Source: Natranaeroarchaeum sp042663585 (lineage in GTDB: Archaea > Halobacteriota > Halobacteria > Halobacteriales > Natronoarchaeaceae). Taken from it: DNA of 64,000 bases. The notes beneath the pieces are model-generated. The model saw only the letters and a list, made by a program, of their open reading frames with translations. It was not told where the DNA came from and searched no databases. The DNA lies in NCBI RefSeq assembly GCF_042663585.1, contig NZ_JBHTAN010000006.1:1736001-1800000 (forward strand), read 5' to 3'. The position numbers and the translations under genes were made by a program. This document shows positions 26,154-35,670 of the stretch, in pieces (position 1 is the stretch's first letter; each line of letters starts with the position of its first letter).

Positions 26154-27560
26154 CTACGTGTGGGGGAAGAACCGTCCGTGGAAGCCAAACGGCTCCGGGT
26201 GGGGGAGAAACGCCCGCGCCTCCACGGTGAGCGTCGCCGCGTCGAACACCATCAGCATCGTCTGCTCGCGCTCGACGTCGAGCGCCGTGGCCAGCACGAC
26301 GCCGTCGTCCTCGCTATCGGCGTCGGGACGCTGTACGGGGAGTGGCTCCTCGACGAACACCGATCGCTCCCACCACTCCTGGGCAGTGCCCGTCTCGCAG
26401 TCGACTTTTACCAGGCCGTTCGCGCCGTCCCGATCCGTCGCCTGTCCGTAGGCGTAGCGGTGCTTTCGACCGGTCTTCGATCTGACGATCCGGGGCAGTT
26501 CCATCCCGCCGTCGTAGAGCGACGAGCGGTTCACGCTGTTTCGCTCCAGATCGATCCGGTACCGGACCAGTCGCCCATCGGGGACCTCCGGAAAGCCGAC
26601 ACCATCGAGTTCGTCCATCGCCATCGCGTCGACGATATCGCCGTCGGGGAACTCGACGAGATCCAGCACGACGCTCACGTCCTCGACGTAGGCGTTGATG
26701 TGGTGGAACGTAAACGTGGCGTCGAGCGTCGGTTCGGCCACGAGGTCGCCGCTCTCCCGGTCGACGACGAGCACGCGCGTCGGCCGATCAGGCTGCCAGT
26801 CCAGCATATCGGTCACGCCCTGTGAGAACGGATTGAGCGCCCGCAGCGCGGAGAGCACGAGCGGCGACTCGACGAGGATGACGTGGTCCGCCGTGACGCT
26901 GCAGTCGTGGATGTAGGCCGGGCCGTTCGCATCGAGCGAGGCGATCCGCTCCCGACTCCGGGTCCCGTCCGGAACGCGATAGACGTGGTACTGGGGCGTC
27001 CGGCCGAACTGCGTCGTGAACCCGATCAGTTCGTCACGATACGGATCGTCGACCAGATGGGCCGCGGTGAGATGTTCTGGCAGGTCGTCCTCGAACCGGA
27101 ATCCGCCGAGCGTCTCCAGCGTGTCGAGATCGAACGCAACCCGTCGCGGTGCTTCGGTCAGCGCGACGTACTCGCCGTCGACCCGGACCACGTGGACGTT
27201 CGTGTTGTCGGTCGGTTCCGGCAGGCCGAGCGAGCGGACCGTATCGAGGATGCGCCGCCAGCCCCGCGTGTCCGTCCCGAACTGGCCCGTAAGCCGGCCG
27301 TCCATCGCGTCGGCGTAGGCCTCGGTCCGGAGAAACCGGTTCGAGTAGCTAAGTTCGCCGTCGTCGAACGCGTAGCGGCGCAACATCGCCAGTCCGTCGA
27401 ACCAGTGGTTGACGCGGCGCTCGCCGGCCTCGAAGCGGCCGGGACCGTTCCGGACGAGCGTTCCCGAGAGCCACTCGGGAATCGATCCCTCGACAGTCGG
27501 CCGATGATCGTGGAGTTCCGTCGTCAGCGATCGAAAGCCGGGGCCATAGGAACCTGTCAC
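26154..27560 (-). CDS. Carotenoid oxygenase family protein
   Basis: 468 residues, seven-bladed propeller family that cleaves carotenoids or apocarotenoids using non-haem iron held by four histidines. Candidates visible are the His in TAAHLVDDP, YIHDCSV, FTFHHINAY and FGFHGRF. The N-terminal motif WLSGTLVRNGPG is typical. In haloarchaea such enzymes could give retinal for rhodopsins, but no opsin or Brp gene is nearby. Start ATG at 27560 fits the family. Confidence 0.87.
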   Translation of the reverse strand: MTGSYGPGFRSLTTELHDHRPTVEGSIPEWLSGTLVRNGPGRFEAGERRVNHWFDGLAMLRRYAFDDGELSYSNRFLRTEAYADAMDGRLTGQFGTDTRGWRRILDTVRSLGLPEPTDNTNVHVVRVDGEYVALTEAPRRVAFDLDTLETLGGFRFEDDLPEHLTAAHLVDDPYRDELIGFTTQFGRTPQYHVYRVPDGTRSRERIASLDANGPAYIHDCSVTADHVILVESPLVLSALRALNPFSQGVTDMLDWQPDRPTRVLVVDRESGDLVAEPTLDATFTFHHINAYVEDVSVVLDLVEFPDGDIVDAMAMDELDGVGFPEVPDGRLVRYRIDLERNSVNRSSLYDGGMELPRIVRSKTGRKHRYAYGQATDRDGANGLVKVDCETGTAQEWWERSVFVEEPLPVQRPDADSEDDGVVLATALDVEREQTMLMVFDAATLTVEARAFLPHPEPFGFHGRFFPHT

Positions 27561-27625
27561 GCCTTTCTATCGGGACGGACGGCTAATCAATCCAGCGAGT
27601 AAAATGCCGGCTCCGCGGTAGCCGG

Positions 27626-28399
27626 CTACTGAGTGTTGGTCATCCCGCCATCGAGAACGAGCGATTCGCCGCTGACGTAGCTCGCCAGATCGCTGGCAAG
27701 GTACAGCGCGGTGTCGGCGACGTCTTCTGGCTGTCCGGCCCGTCCCAGTGGGATGCCCTCGAGGAACTCGTCTTCGCCCTCTCCTCCGATGATCGGGACA
27801 TCCTCGGTCGTCATCTTCGTCTCAATCAGGCCCGGATGGATCGCGTTGACGCGGATCTCCTCGGGTCCGAGCTTCGCGGCCAGCGAGTACGTCATCAGCC
27901 GTACCGCGCCCTTCGACGTACAGTAGGTAATGAAGTCTGCCGATCCCTCCAGCCCGGCGACCGACGAGAGGTTGATGATCGATCCCCCGCCGTTTTCGAC
28001 CATCCGCTCTGCGGCCACCTGCGATCCGAAGAACACGCCCTTGACGTTGATGTCCATCAGCTGATCGAACGCCGCCTCGTCGACGTCGAGGAACTCCTCG
28101 CCGTGGAAGATCCCCGCGTTGTTGACCATGATATCAACGCCGCCGAACTGCTCGGCAGCCTCGACGGCAGCGTCCAGATCGTCTTTGCTCGTCACGTCAC
28201 AGTCGACGAACGTCGCGCTGGAGTCGCTCTCCGATTCGATCAGTTCGTGTGTCGGCTCCCCGCCCTCCCGAGGCGTCTCCTGGATATCCGCGACGACGAT
28301 ATCCGCCCCCTCCGCGGCAAACGCCCGTCCGATCGCACGCCCGTTTCCGCTCGATCCCCCAGTTACGACCGCCGTCTTGTCTTCGAGCAAGAGTGTCAT
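27626..28399 (-). CDS. SDR family oxidoreductase
   Basis: 257-residue classical short-chain dehydrogenase. The cofactor loop is TGGSSGNGRAIG at about residues 14-25, NNAG is in DIMVNNAGIF, catalytic Ser is in INLSSVAGL, and YxxxK is YCTSK. The C-terminal VSGESLVLDGGM is the usual end. The acidic residue near the end of strand 2 (DIVVADIQE) suggests NAD over NADP. Substrate unknown. It has an AT-rich 5' region at 28400-28440. Confidence 0.87.
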   Translation of the reverse strand: MTLLLEDKTAVVTGGSSGNGRAIGRAFAAEGADIVVADIQETPREGGEPTHELIESESDSSATFVDCDVTSKDDLDAAVEAAEQFGGVDIMVNNAGIFHGEEFLDVDEAAFDQLMDINVKGVFFGSQVAAERMVENGGGSIINLSSVAGLEGSADFITYCTSKGAVRLMTYSLAAKLGPEEIRVNAIHPGLIETKMTTEDVPIIGGEGEDEFLEGIPLGRAGQPEDVADTALYLASDLASYVSGESLVLDGGMTNTQ

Positions 28400-28614
28400 T
28401 GCAGTTGTATATAGAAAACTATGAATAATAAGTCTAGTAGGTGCTACACGAAAGAGGTCCCTCGTCTTCGGTTCGTCACCATCTCTCGATGTTATAGACT
28501 GCGTTCAGCAGTCAAGCGCCTCGTCCCCGGCCTCGACAGCCCCAAGATCGCCTCGGTCCCTTGCTCGGTAGGCCCGTTGATCGCCAGCACGCCAGTGTTC
28601 GTCTATATGATAGT

Positions 28615-29145
28615 TCACCCCCGGTCCGTCACCCGAACGGTTGTCTCTCGCTGTGTCCGATCAGTGGTCGTCCGGATCCTGATAGCGACGCCGAGTACGT
28701 GGGTCTCGCCGGCGCGCTCCTGCACGACGACGCCGCCGAGCGCCTCGCACTCGCCGAACTGCCGATCCGGGCCACCCGGGCAGTTCTCGTCCGCCCACGT
28801 CGCGGCCGCGCTCTCGTCGTAGGAGATGTCGTGGACGACCGAATGCTCGAGTTCCGATACGCGAAGCGTCTCGATGCGGGGCTCCAGACTGTCCTCGATG
28901 GCTGCTGCCGCCGCCTCGCGTTCGTCCCAGTCGTAGGCGGCGGGAATCGGACTCGCGGCGTCGTGGACGCTGCGCTCCAGCGCGTTGACGACCCGATCCG
29001 GCGAGCCATCGTCGATACGTTGCTCCACGTCGGGATGTGTGCCGACCTGCAGATACGCCAGCGCGCCGGTCGCGAGTGCGAACGCGATCACCGCCGCTGC
29101 CAGCAACACCAACTGTCCTCGCGTGCCTGTCGCATCGTCGCTCAC
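28615..29145 (-). CDS. Pilin-like protein, last gene of the pilus operon
   Basis: 176 residues with TRGQLVLLAAAVIAFALATG at the N-terminus: a short basic leader, an RGQ cleavage-like site and one hydrophobic helix, the form of archaeal type III signal peptides. The remainder is an extracellular-type soluble domain with a CPGGPDRQFGEC cysteine pair. GTG at 29145 gives a GTGA overlap with the preceding gene; GTG 29154 is 3 codons earlier. It resembles the small haloarchaeal families of unknown function found in pilus operons. Confidence 0.72.
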   Translation of the reverse strand: MSDDATGTRGQLVLLAAAVIAFALATGALAYLQVGTHPDVEQRIDDGSPDRVVNALERSVHDAASPIPAAYDWDEREAAAAAIEDSLEPRIETLRVSELEHSVVHDISYDESAAATWADENCPGGPDRQFGECEALGGVVVQERAGETHVLGVAIRIRTTTDRTQRETTVRVTDRG

Positions 29146-29552
29146 GCGTACCACACCCTGACCGTCACGTCGCCGTATTCGGTGGGGACCGTCGCGCTGC
29201 CGTAGGAGACGCTGCTCGGGCGCTGCATCCCGACGACCCCGTGCTCGGTCTCGACCTGATACAACAGATTGTCGGGCAGTAATCGATCGAGTCGACGGTC
29301 GAGGCGCTCGTGCTCCCGGTCGAACGCCGCCTCGCTTCGAGCGAGTTCGGTGAGACGCGTCGCGTCCTGATGCTGTGGCGACTCACCGGAGAGTACCGTT
29401 GCCGTGTCTTCCGCATAGATCCCGAGTTGGGCCTGCTGAGTGTCGGGCCCTGGCACGCCTAGGGCGAACGTCGAGACGACAGCGAAGATCAGGATCACCC
29501 CGAGACCAGCCTCGACCACGGGCGTCGAAAGTTGGCCGCGTCGATCACCCAT
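29142..29552 (-). CDS. Pilin-like protein with RGQ leader
   Basis: 136 residues. The leader MGDRRGQLS leads into a hydrophobic helix (VVEAGLGVILIFAVVSTFALG), then a helical, charged middle and a beta-rich end. It is probably a minor pseudopilin processed by a prepilin peptidase encoded elsewhere. It overlaps the gene on either side (8 nt with the upstream gene, 4 nt with the downstream one). No known domain beyond the leader is recognisable. Confidence 0.7.
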   Translation of the reverse strand: MGDRRGQLSTPVVEAGLGVILIFAVVSTFALGVPGPDTQQAQLGIYAEDTATVLSGESPQHQDATRLTELARSEAAFDREHERLDRRLDRLLPDNLLYQVETEHGVVGMQRPSSVSYGSATVPTEYGDVTVRVWYA

Positions 29553-30222
29553 CGACCGACACCTCCAGCACCGCCGACCGCGTCCGCGTCGGGAAGTACA
29601 CTATCTCGATGTCGCCGTCCGAGAGTTCACCGGACGCCTCAAAGCGTAGTGATTCGGTTTCCAGCGGCGAGACGTCGAGGGCGTGTTCGCCAGTGACTCC
29701 GGAGCCGTTCCGTAGTTCGACGCGCCCGTCGATCCGGACGGTCGTGACTGTCGTGGTGTCGTCAGGGTCGAGCGTTACCACGATCCGATCGGTACGTCGC
29801 GGGAGCGTCACGGCGTTATCGGCCGTCTCCGACATCGATGGCGTCCAGGTCACTGATTGGCGCTCTTCGACGAGCACGATCCGACGGATGGTCGCACCGG
29901 TCGTCGCGTCGCCGGTCGTGGCTACCGGTACGCCGTCGAGTCCCACTGTGGCCTCGTGATCGTCGAGCGACGCGTACTGCGAGTCGAGACTCGCTCCGTC
30001 AAATCGCGCTACTGCCGTGGCGTTCAGAACGTTCTTGCGCGTGGTGAGAGGCGAATCGGGATGGGTCAGGCTTTCGGCCAGATTCACTGCTGTCGTCCGT
30101 TCTGTCGCGTCGCGCTCGGCGTCGTCAAAGGCCGCCCCGGCGATTCCGAGGCCGACCAGCATGGCGGCCGTGAGGACGACAACGGCCGTCGCCAGTGCGA
30201 TCAGGTTCGCCTGTCCTCGCAT
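29545..30222 (-). CDS. Pilin-like protein with RGQ leader
   Basis: 225 residues starting MRGQANLIALATAV, a minimal leader with the hydrophobic helix at residues 5-30. The exported part is rich in beta-favouring and Thr residues and contains the basic-acidic pattern usual for halophilic surface proteins. ATG at 30222 shares its A with the upstream TGA; a GTG one codon earlier is also in frame. Likely a pilus component, function inferred from the operon. Confidence 0.7.
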   Translation of the reverse strand: MRGQANLIALATAVVVLTAAMLVGLGIAGAAFDDAERDATERTTAVNLAESLTHPDSPLTTRKNVLNATAVARFDGASLDSQYASLDDHEATVGLDGVPVATTGDATTGATIRRIVLVEERQSVTWTPSMSETADNAVTLPRRTDRIVVTLDPDDTTTVTTVRIDGRVELRNGSGVTGEHALDVSPLETESLRFEASGELSDGDIEIVYFPTRTRSAVLEVSVDG

Positions 30223-30671
30223 CACGGATCACCTGATTCGAGAACGACTGCGAACCCCTCGTCGGTTCGATCGACCGTCACGACCGTCCGGTCGTCGCTT
30301 CGCCACTCCCCATCGACGGACGAGACCGACGCTGGCAGTACGAGGGGTACCCGTTCCCCGACGTCCGGATGGGGATGATCGAGTACGAGATCATCGTCCT
30401 GCACGCGGATCCAGTAGGTCTCCCCGCGGATCGTCGTGGGGACGTCGACCTGCCGTTCCGTTTCGCCCGTCTCCGCTGTCGACGGAACGGCCGTCCGTAG
30501 TTCGCCGCTCGCGTCGGCCAGCGTCCGATCGGCCACTTCGGTCGCCGCTCCAGTCCGATACTCCGGGAGGACGCCGGCGTACAGCGTCGTCGTCAGCAGG
30601 CCGATGTAGATGATCACGATGGAGGCCTCCAGCGCCTTTCCGACGACCGCGGAGACGGCCCTGTCAGCCAT
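30222..30671 (-). CDS. Small membrane-anchored protein of the pilus operon
   Basis: 149 residues. It lacks RGQ; instead ADRAVSAVVGKALEAS precedes a hydrophobic helix (IVIIYIGLLTTTLYAGV). A soluble domain of about 100 residues follows. The open frame continues upstream, but ATG 30671 gives a normal N-terminus and an 8-nt overlap with the upstream gene. The AVSAVVGKALE stretch could serve as a class III-like cleavage region, which is uncertain. Confidence 0.68.
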   Translation of the reverse strand: MADRAVSAVVGKALEASIVIIYIGLLTTTLYAGVLPEYRTGAATEVADRTLADASGELRTAVPSTAETGETERQVDVPTTIRGETYWIRVQDDDLVLDHPHPDVGERVPLVLPASVSSVDGEWRSDDRTVVTVDRTDEGFAVVLESGDP

Positions 30672-31413
30672 AGCCCACCTCCAGTCGCAGGTCGTGCGTG
30701 ACCAGATATGCCGTCCGGTCGCCGTCGATTCGGGCGACGACGCTCGTCTCCCGGTCGCCCGGGAAGGCCCGGTCGGTCGTCTCGACGGTCGCACCGACGT
30801 CCTCGAAGTATCGCTTCCACGGCCCCGGCGTGGACGTCTCGACAGCGATGCGATAGCTGTCGGTGCCAAGCGACTGGCGCTCGTGCGTGACGTCTGTCCC
30901 TAGCTGAATGGGGCGTCCCGAGTTCCCGCCGATACCGACGTGGCTGGCGTTGAGCCGCGGCGCGTTGACGAGAAGCGGGCCGCCGACGTCCCCGTCGACC
31001 GTGATCGCCGGGGGAGACCTGAACCACGCGCTGCCCGCCGAGCCGCGGACCACCGCATCGCCGTGATACGCAACCCGGCTGTCCCCGGACTCGTAGACCA
31101 GTGCGTCGACCGCGACCGTCTCGATTGGTCCGGAGTCGTTCAGCAGACGGAGTCGTCGCGGCTTGATCCAGAGCTGTCCGTCGGTGAACCGGACTTCCCC
31201 AGTTCGGTGACCGGTCGTCGCGCTCGGCTGGAGCACGTCGTCGAAGCCGTCCGCGACGCTCGTCGCGTCGGCCGAGGCCGCGTTGCTCTCGATGACGGCG
31301 CCGATTCCGGCCGTCATGCCGCCGATGCCGATGACGGTGATTGCGAGCAACAGTGCGACGCCGATGACGTTCGACTGGCCGCGACTACCAGCCGAGTCGG
31401 GGGTGGACGGCAT
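30664..31413 (-). CDS. Pilin-like protein, larger subunit with RGQSN leader
   Basis: 249 residues. The leader SRGQSNVIGVALLLAI closely resembles archaeal prepilin sites, with the helix at about residues 14-40. The exported domain has glycine-rich beta segments. It is the best candidate for a structural subunit in this operon by size and leader, but it lacks the conserved H-domain of the well-known adhesion pilins. ATG 31413 shares its A with the stop codon of the platform gene. Confidence 0.74.
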   Translation of the reverse strand: MPSTPDSAGSRGQSNVIGVALLLAITVIGIGGMTAGIGAVIESNAASADATSVADGFDDVLQPSATTGHRTGEVRFTDGQLWIKPRRLRLLNDSGPIETVAVDALVYESGDSRVAYHGDAVVRGSAGSAWFRSPPAITVDGDVGGPLLVNAPRLNASHVGIGGNSGRPIQLGTDVTHERQSLGTDSYRIAVETSTPGPWKRYFEDVGATVETTDRAFPGDRETSVVARIDGDRTAYLVTHDLRLEVGYG

Positions 31414-33314
31414 CACGCCATCCCCACCACCGAGAACACCGCATACGCGATGAGCACAAGCGCACCGGAGTGCAACAGCGCCTCGTAGCGCCCGCGGCTG
31501 GCGACACCGGCGAACCAGCCACACGCGAGCATGGTTGCCTGCGTCACGACGTAGAATCGGAAGCGCTCGCGCTGTGGGTCGACCGTTGAGGCGTCCATCG
31601 CAACGCCCGCTGTCGGCTCAGAGACGGCGGAGAGCTGTGCAAACCCGTCGATAACGTAGCCATCGACCGCGAGCATGATGCCGATGATCAACAGCGCAGT
31701 CGTCCAGCCGACAGTAACGTAGACCAGCATCGCGTTTCTGAGCGCCTGTTTCTCGTGGTGGAGTCGGCCGACCTCGGTCTGCAGGGTCTCGAAGATGTCT
31801 TCGGCGTCGCCGCCGGCCTCCAGCGCCCCGGTCACGAGTCCGATGGTCTGCTCGGCCAGCGGCGTTCCGACCCGTTCGACGAACGCATCGAGCGCGTCAG
31901 TCCGGAGGTTTCCGTCCCGCGTCGTCAGGTTTGCGTTGAACGCGAGCGTCTTGACGTCGCTGTCGAGTGCGCCGAGGTCGACATCGCCGGCAACGCGCTC
32001 GACCGCCTCCGGAAACGGCCGGCCCAGTTTGACGTGCCCGGAGACCGCATGGACGAAGTCCTTGATCTCCCGGTCTTTCGCCTGGTTGAGTCGGGCGCGG
32101 CGAACCGAAACGAGTCCGATGGGGACAGCCCACGCCGCGTAGCTCAACAGCATAACGTCGATGGGCGCGACGCCGGACAGGTGGATCGCGCCGCCGAACA
32201 GAACGGCGACGGGGGCGGCGACGACGACGGCGCTGGCGGGGTTTGATCCGGCTGTGACGGCCGTTCCGACGATGCTCGACGGCCGACTGTACTGTGGCTC
32301 GGCGTGGTCGTGTGGTCGCACCCGATCGACCAGCACTGCGGCGACGAGGCCCGTTACGAGGACGAACGCGGCGCTCCCGTAGACCAGTAGTTGCTGCGCT
32401 GTGACGGTTCCGACCGGGAGTCCGATCGGATCGGAGAGTCCCGGCGAGAGCACACTGAGGACGGTGACAACGATGACGAGCAGCGCGGGCAGCACCAGCA
32501 GGACGATGAACAGTTCGGCCAGTAGTTCGAGAAACGACTCGGCCCTGTCACGTGCTCGGGACTGCTGGTGAGAGAGCATCCGACTCTCCATCCGGAGATA
32601 GCTCGTCAGTTCGTCGCCACCCTGATCGGCGTGCTCGCGGAACTTCAGGACGAACGGCGCGAGCACGTCACGGGACGGCGTATCCCGCGCGACGATCCGT
32701 AATCCCCGATCCAGACTCCCGGTCAACGCCGCCTTGTTCAGCGCTTTTCGGAACGCGACCGAGGTCTGGCCGTACGCCTCGCGGTTTGCGGCGACCTTCC
32801 GAAGCATGCCGCGGCGATCGTCGCTCCCCGTCGAGAGGACCCGGAGATATCGCACCGCTCCAGGCAGTGTGTGGTTGATCTCCGCCCGTCGTGTACTGGC
32901 GGCCCACTGGAGATACTGCCCCCCGGACCGGACAACGAGGTGTTTGGAAAGCCCACCGACGAGGACGGCGACGACGACGGCCAGATACCCTCTCGGGAGT
33001 TCCGTGACGGCGTGTGCGCCCGGAGTTAGCTCGGCGATCCGTCCCAACACGGTGCCGGGCGAGATGAATAACACGACCGTCGTCGTGAGGAGAGCTGCGA
33101 CCGCGAAGACGAGCCAGGAGAGCGCGTACACCCGCGAAATGTAGATGCCGAAACTCGTCTGGACGTCCGTCCCCCGGTAATAGCGCCGGTCAGCCTCGTG
33201 TCGTCGGGCGTCCGCGTGTCTGGAGAAAAGCGCGTAGAACCCCCTGTCGAGAGTCGGCAGTGTCCCCGTAGTCGGTCTAGGGCGACCATCCGACTCCGTC
33301 GACGAGCTATGCAT
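31413..33314 (-). CDS. Type II/IV secretion system membrane platform protein (TadC/GspF/ArlJ family)
   Basis: 633 residues with two T2SSF domains, each ending in hydrophobic helices: the first around residues 150-330, the second around 430-633. The basic cytoplasmic loop GMLRKVAANREAYGQ and the HADQGGDELTSYL segment are family-like. Upstream in-frame sequence lies inside the ATPase gene and is not coding. ATG at 33314 starts just inside the end of the ATPase gene (8-nt overlap). The protein is the inner-membrane base on which the ATPase drives pilin assembly. Confidence 0.85.
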   Translation of the reverse strand: MHSSSTESDGRPRPTTGTLPTLDRGFYALFSRHADARRHEADRRYYRGTDVQTSFGIYISRVYALSWLVFAVAALLTTTVVLFISPGTVLGRIAELTPGAHAVTELPRGYLAVVVAVLVGGLSKHLVVRSGGQYLQWAASTRRAEINHTLPGAVRYLRVLSTGSDDRRGMLRKVAANREAYGQTSVAFRKALNKAALTGSLDRGLRIVARDTPSRDVLAPFVLKFREHADQGGDELTSYLRMESRMLSHQQSRARDRAESFLELLAELFIVLLVLPALLVIVVTVLSVLSPGLSDPIGLPVGTVTAQQLLVYGSAAFVLVTGLVAAVLVDRVRPHDHAEPQYSRPSSIVGTAVTAGSNPASAVVVAAPVAVLFGGAIHLSGVAPIDVMLLSYAAWAVPIGLVSVRRARLNQAKDREIKDFVHAVSGHVKLGRPFPEAVERVAGDVDLGALDSDVKTLAFNANLTTRDGNLRTDALDAFVERVGTPLAEQTIGLVTGALEAGGDAEDIFETLQTEVGRLHHEKQALRNAMLVYVTVGWTTALLIIGIMLAVDGYVIDGFAQLSAVSEPTAGVAMDASTVDPQRERFRFYVVTQATMLACGWFAGVASRGRYEALLHSGALVLIAYAVFSVVGMA

Positions 33315-35670
33315 CGTCACCGATCCTGTCGTCGGTGCTTGCCCGTTCGACTGTCGCGGCCTCGTTCGTCTGGAGGTCCGCGAGGAACTCGAACAGTTCG
33401 GTGAAGTCGTCGATACCGTCCTCGTGGAGATACCTGACGTACCGGTGTTTGCGGTGGAACTCCGCCTCGACGGCCGCGACCGGGCGGTCGGATCGGCGGG
33501 CCATGGAGTGGAAGACGCGGAAACCACACTCCCGCGTGCGTGAGGCGTCCTGATCGGACGTGGACGCCGATCCATCGGTCGATTCCTGTTCGACGTCGAA
33601 ACTGGAATCGTCGAGCACCTGCTGGTGTCGCCGGCCCCGTCCTGGCCACTCCTCGGGAGTACGCTCCGGCGTCGTCTCCAGTTTCGGATGTGCGTACTCG
33701 AACGTGAACCGGCCCGTCTCGTCACGGCCGCCGATACGGTTCCAGTGGATCTGCGTGCCCTCCTTCTCGACGACGCCACAGTCCCCGTCCACGTGTTCGT
33801 ACTCGGCAGGCGTGAGAAACTCGATGACGTCCCCGACGTAGCGGTCGCCGTTGACGTGTTTGGGGAAGACGACCAGATCGATCTCTCGGAGCAGATACGG
33901 GGGTAAGCCCTGCTCGACGACCCGATTAACGAGCTTTTCGACGTCTTCGGCGTGTGTCGTTCCGATGATACCGTGGCCGGTGTTCAGCGACTCGGCAAAC
34001 GTCTCGAAACTGGCCGCGGTGTTGATCTCGGCGATCACTTCGACGTCCGGATTCAGATAGTTACATTCAGTCATCAGATCGGCCATCGTCACTTCCTTGT
34101 ACTCGTTTTCGTGCTCGCGGGTGGTCAGCGAGACGCCGGTCTCGTGGGGGAGGCGGACCTCGCGGGAGCCCTCATCGATGCTGATCGGTCGGTCACGAAA
34201 CGGGACGAACGGCATGTGAGCGTTCATCAGGGTCGTCTTCCCCACGCCCGTCGCTCCGGAGTAAAGCACCACCGAGTGTTGTTCGTACAGCATCCACAGC
34301 AGGGCAACGAGTTCGGTCGAGATGCTTCCCTGCTCCAGCAGATCGATCGGTGTCAGCGCCTCGGGTGCCTGTTTACGGATCGAGATGTGTGGACCGTCCT
34401 CGCTGATGACGCCGAGTGCAACGGCACAGCGGATCGTCACGCCGTCGGAGACGCCGTCAGGCGAGAGGTTCACCTTCGCGCTCGGGTTCGAGGCGTTCAG
34501 ATCCGTCCCGTCGGCCGCCGCCAGTTGGGTAACGACGTTGACAAAACTGGTCTCATCCTCGAACTGGAGGTTCGTCGGGATCCGATCCCCGTGACCGACG
34601 TCGGCGCGGGGGACCACTTTGATCCGTTCGCCGACGCGGTTGGCCTCGATATCTTCGAGATGGCGGTCCCGGATCGGAATCGTGAGCTTCCCCTCGCCGA
34701 CGTAATCCCGGAGCACGTAGTAGACGAGATCCGAGAGCCGATCGTCCGAGTAGCGACCGTCGACCGGCGGGACAGCCAGATCGTACTCGGCGAGGGCGTT
34801 CCGGGCCCGAAACCGCATGGCGTCGGCCCACGCACGGGTCCGCCGCGCAGTGAGTTGTCGCGAGAGCACTCGTTGCGCTCGGTTCCGGACGAACCGCTCG
34901 CGGTCCTCGACGAGGCCGTCGACGTTCGCCTCCCAGATGCGCTCTTTGCACTCCGCGATGAGCGCCTCGTCGTCCGGGAGGAGGTCGGGTTCCTGGACGG
35001 CGTATTTCGTCGTAAACGCGTCCCGCCCGAGGAGATGTTCCCGGTAAATCACGACCGGAATATCGAAGCCGTTGAACTCGACGTGATAGCTCGTGAGGCG
35101 CTCGCTGACGAAGCGGTCGATATACTCCGGCGTCGATGGGACCGCGGTCCGGGCGGGTGCGTAGTTTTCAGTGTGCACGATCAGCCGGTCCCCGGCCGTA
35201 TCTGCCACCTCGATCCGCTCGTCTAGCGCGAACGGGGTCAGGTCGGCCAGACAGCGCAGTTCGCAGAGCACTCGATAGGTGATCCGGCGGCGGGCCGCGG
35301 TCGAACAGTCCAGTAATCTCCGGAGGACCTCGCTGTACTTCGGATCGAACCCCCGATCCATCCGTTCGATCGTTCCTTCCCGGGTCATTGGCCGCCCGAG
35401 GTTGGCGTCCTCGAAGTGTGACCGGACGGTGGCAAGGTTCTCAACGTCATCGTTCGACAGCAGCGGTTCCCGAATCTCGTACTCGAACCCGTCGTCGCGT
35501 TCGCTGATCGTAGCGACGACGCCAGGGTGGATCTCGTACTGCTCCCGGACGTCGGGCGCGTACCACGCCTCGGGGTCGTCGGGCGGCAACGGTGGAGGAA
35601 CGGTTCCGTCAGCGCGTGTCCGTGGCTCGCTGGATTCCGTCGTCAGTTCAAGCGACGCCCCATCGGTCAT
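33307..35670 (-). CDS. Type II/IV secretion system ATPase (PilB/TadA family)
   Basis: 787 residues. The C-terminal catalytic half has Walker A SGATGVGKTTLM, the Asp-box region SIDEGSREV, Walker B EVIAEINTAA and His-box GTTHAEDVEKLV. The long N-terminal 300 residues form the usual archaeal N-domain, and a 120-residue acidic tail is appended. ATG 35670 is preferred; GTG 35691 would add seven residues. It is the first gene of the pilus operon and stands behind an AT-rich promoter region. Confidence 0.88.
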   Translation of the reverse strand: MTDGASLELTTESSEPRTRADGTVPPPLPPDDPEAWYAPDVREQYEIHPGVVATISERDDGFEYEIREPLLSNDDVENLATVRSHFEDANLGRPMTREGTIERMDRGFDPKYSEVLRRLLDCSTAARRRITYRVLCELRCLADLTPFALDERIEVADTAGDRLIVHTENYAPARTAVPSTPEYIDRFVSERLTSYHVEFNGFDIPVVIYREHLLGRDAFTTKYAVQEPDLLPDDEALIAECKERIWEANVDGLVEDRERFVRNRAQRVLSRQLTARRTRAWADAMRFRARNALAEYDLAVPPVDGRYSDDRLSDLVYYVLRDYVGEGKLTIPIRDRHLEDIEANRVGERIKVVPRADVGHGDRIPTNLQFEDETSFVNVVTQLAAADGTDLNASNPSAKVNLSPDGVSDGVTIRCAVALGVISEDGPHISIRKQAPEALTPIDLLEQGSISTELVALLWMLYEQHSVVLYSGATGVGKTTLMNAHMPFVPFRDRPISIDEGSREVRLPHETGVSLTTREHENEYKEVTMADLMTECNYLNPDVEVIAEINTAASFETFAESLNTGHGIIGTTHAEDVEKLVNRVVEQGLPPYLLREIDLVVFPKHVNGDRYVGDVIEFLTPAEYEHVDGDCGVVEKEGTQIHWNRIGGRDETGRFTFEYAHPKLETTPERTPEEWPGRGRRHQQVLDDSSFDVEQESTDGSASTSDQDASRTRECGFRVFHSMARRSDRPVAAVEAEFHRKHRYVRYLHEDGIDDFTELFEFLADLQTNEAATVERASTDDRIGDDA

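Noticed and set aside
28421..28614. A small plus-strand gene or transposase remnant downstream of the pilus operon
   Set aside because: The frame runs into the antisense of the pilin-like gene, has no ribosome-binding or domain evidence, and the part before it has no recognisable protein similarity.
33315..33779. N-terminal extension of the platform protein
   Set aside because: It lies inside the ATPase gene in another frame and its translation is Arg/Ser-rich.
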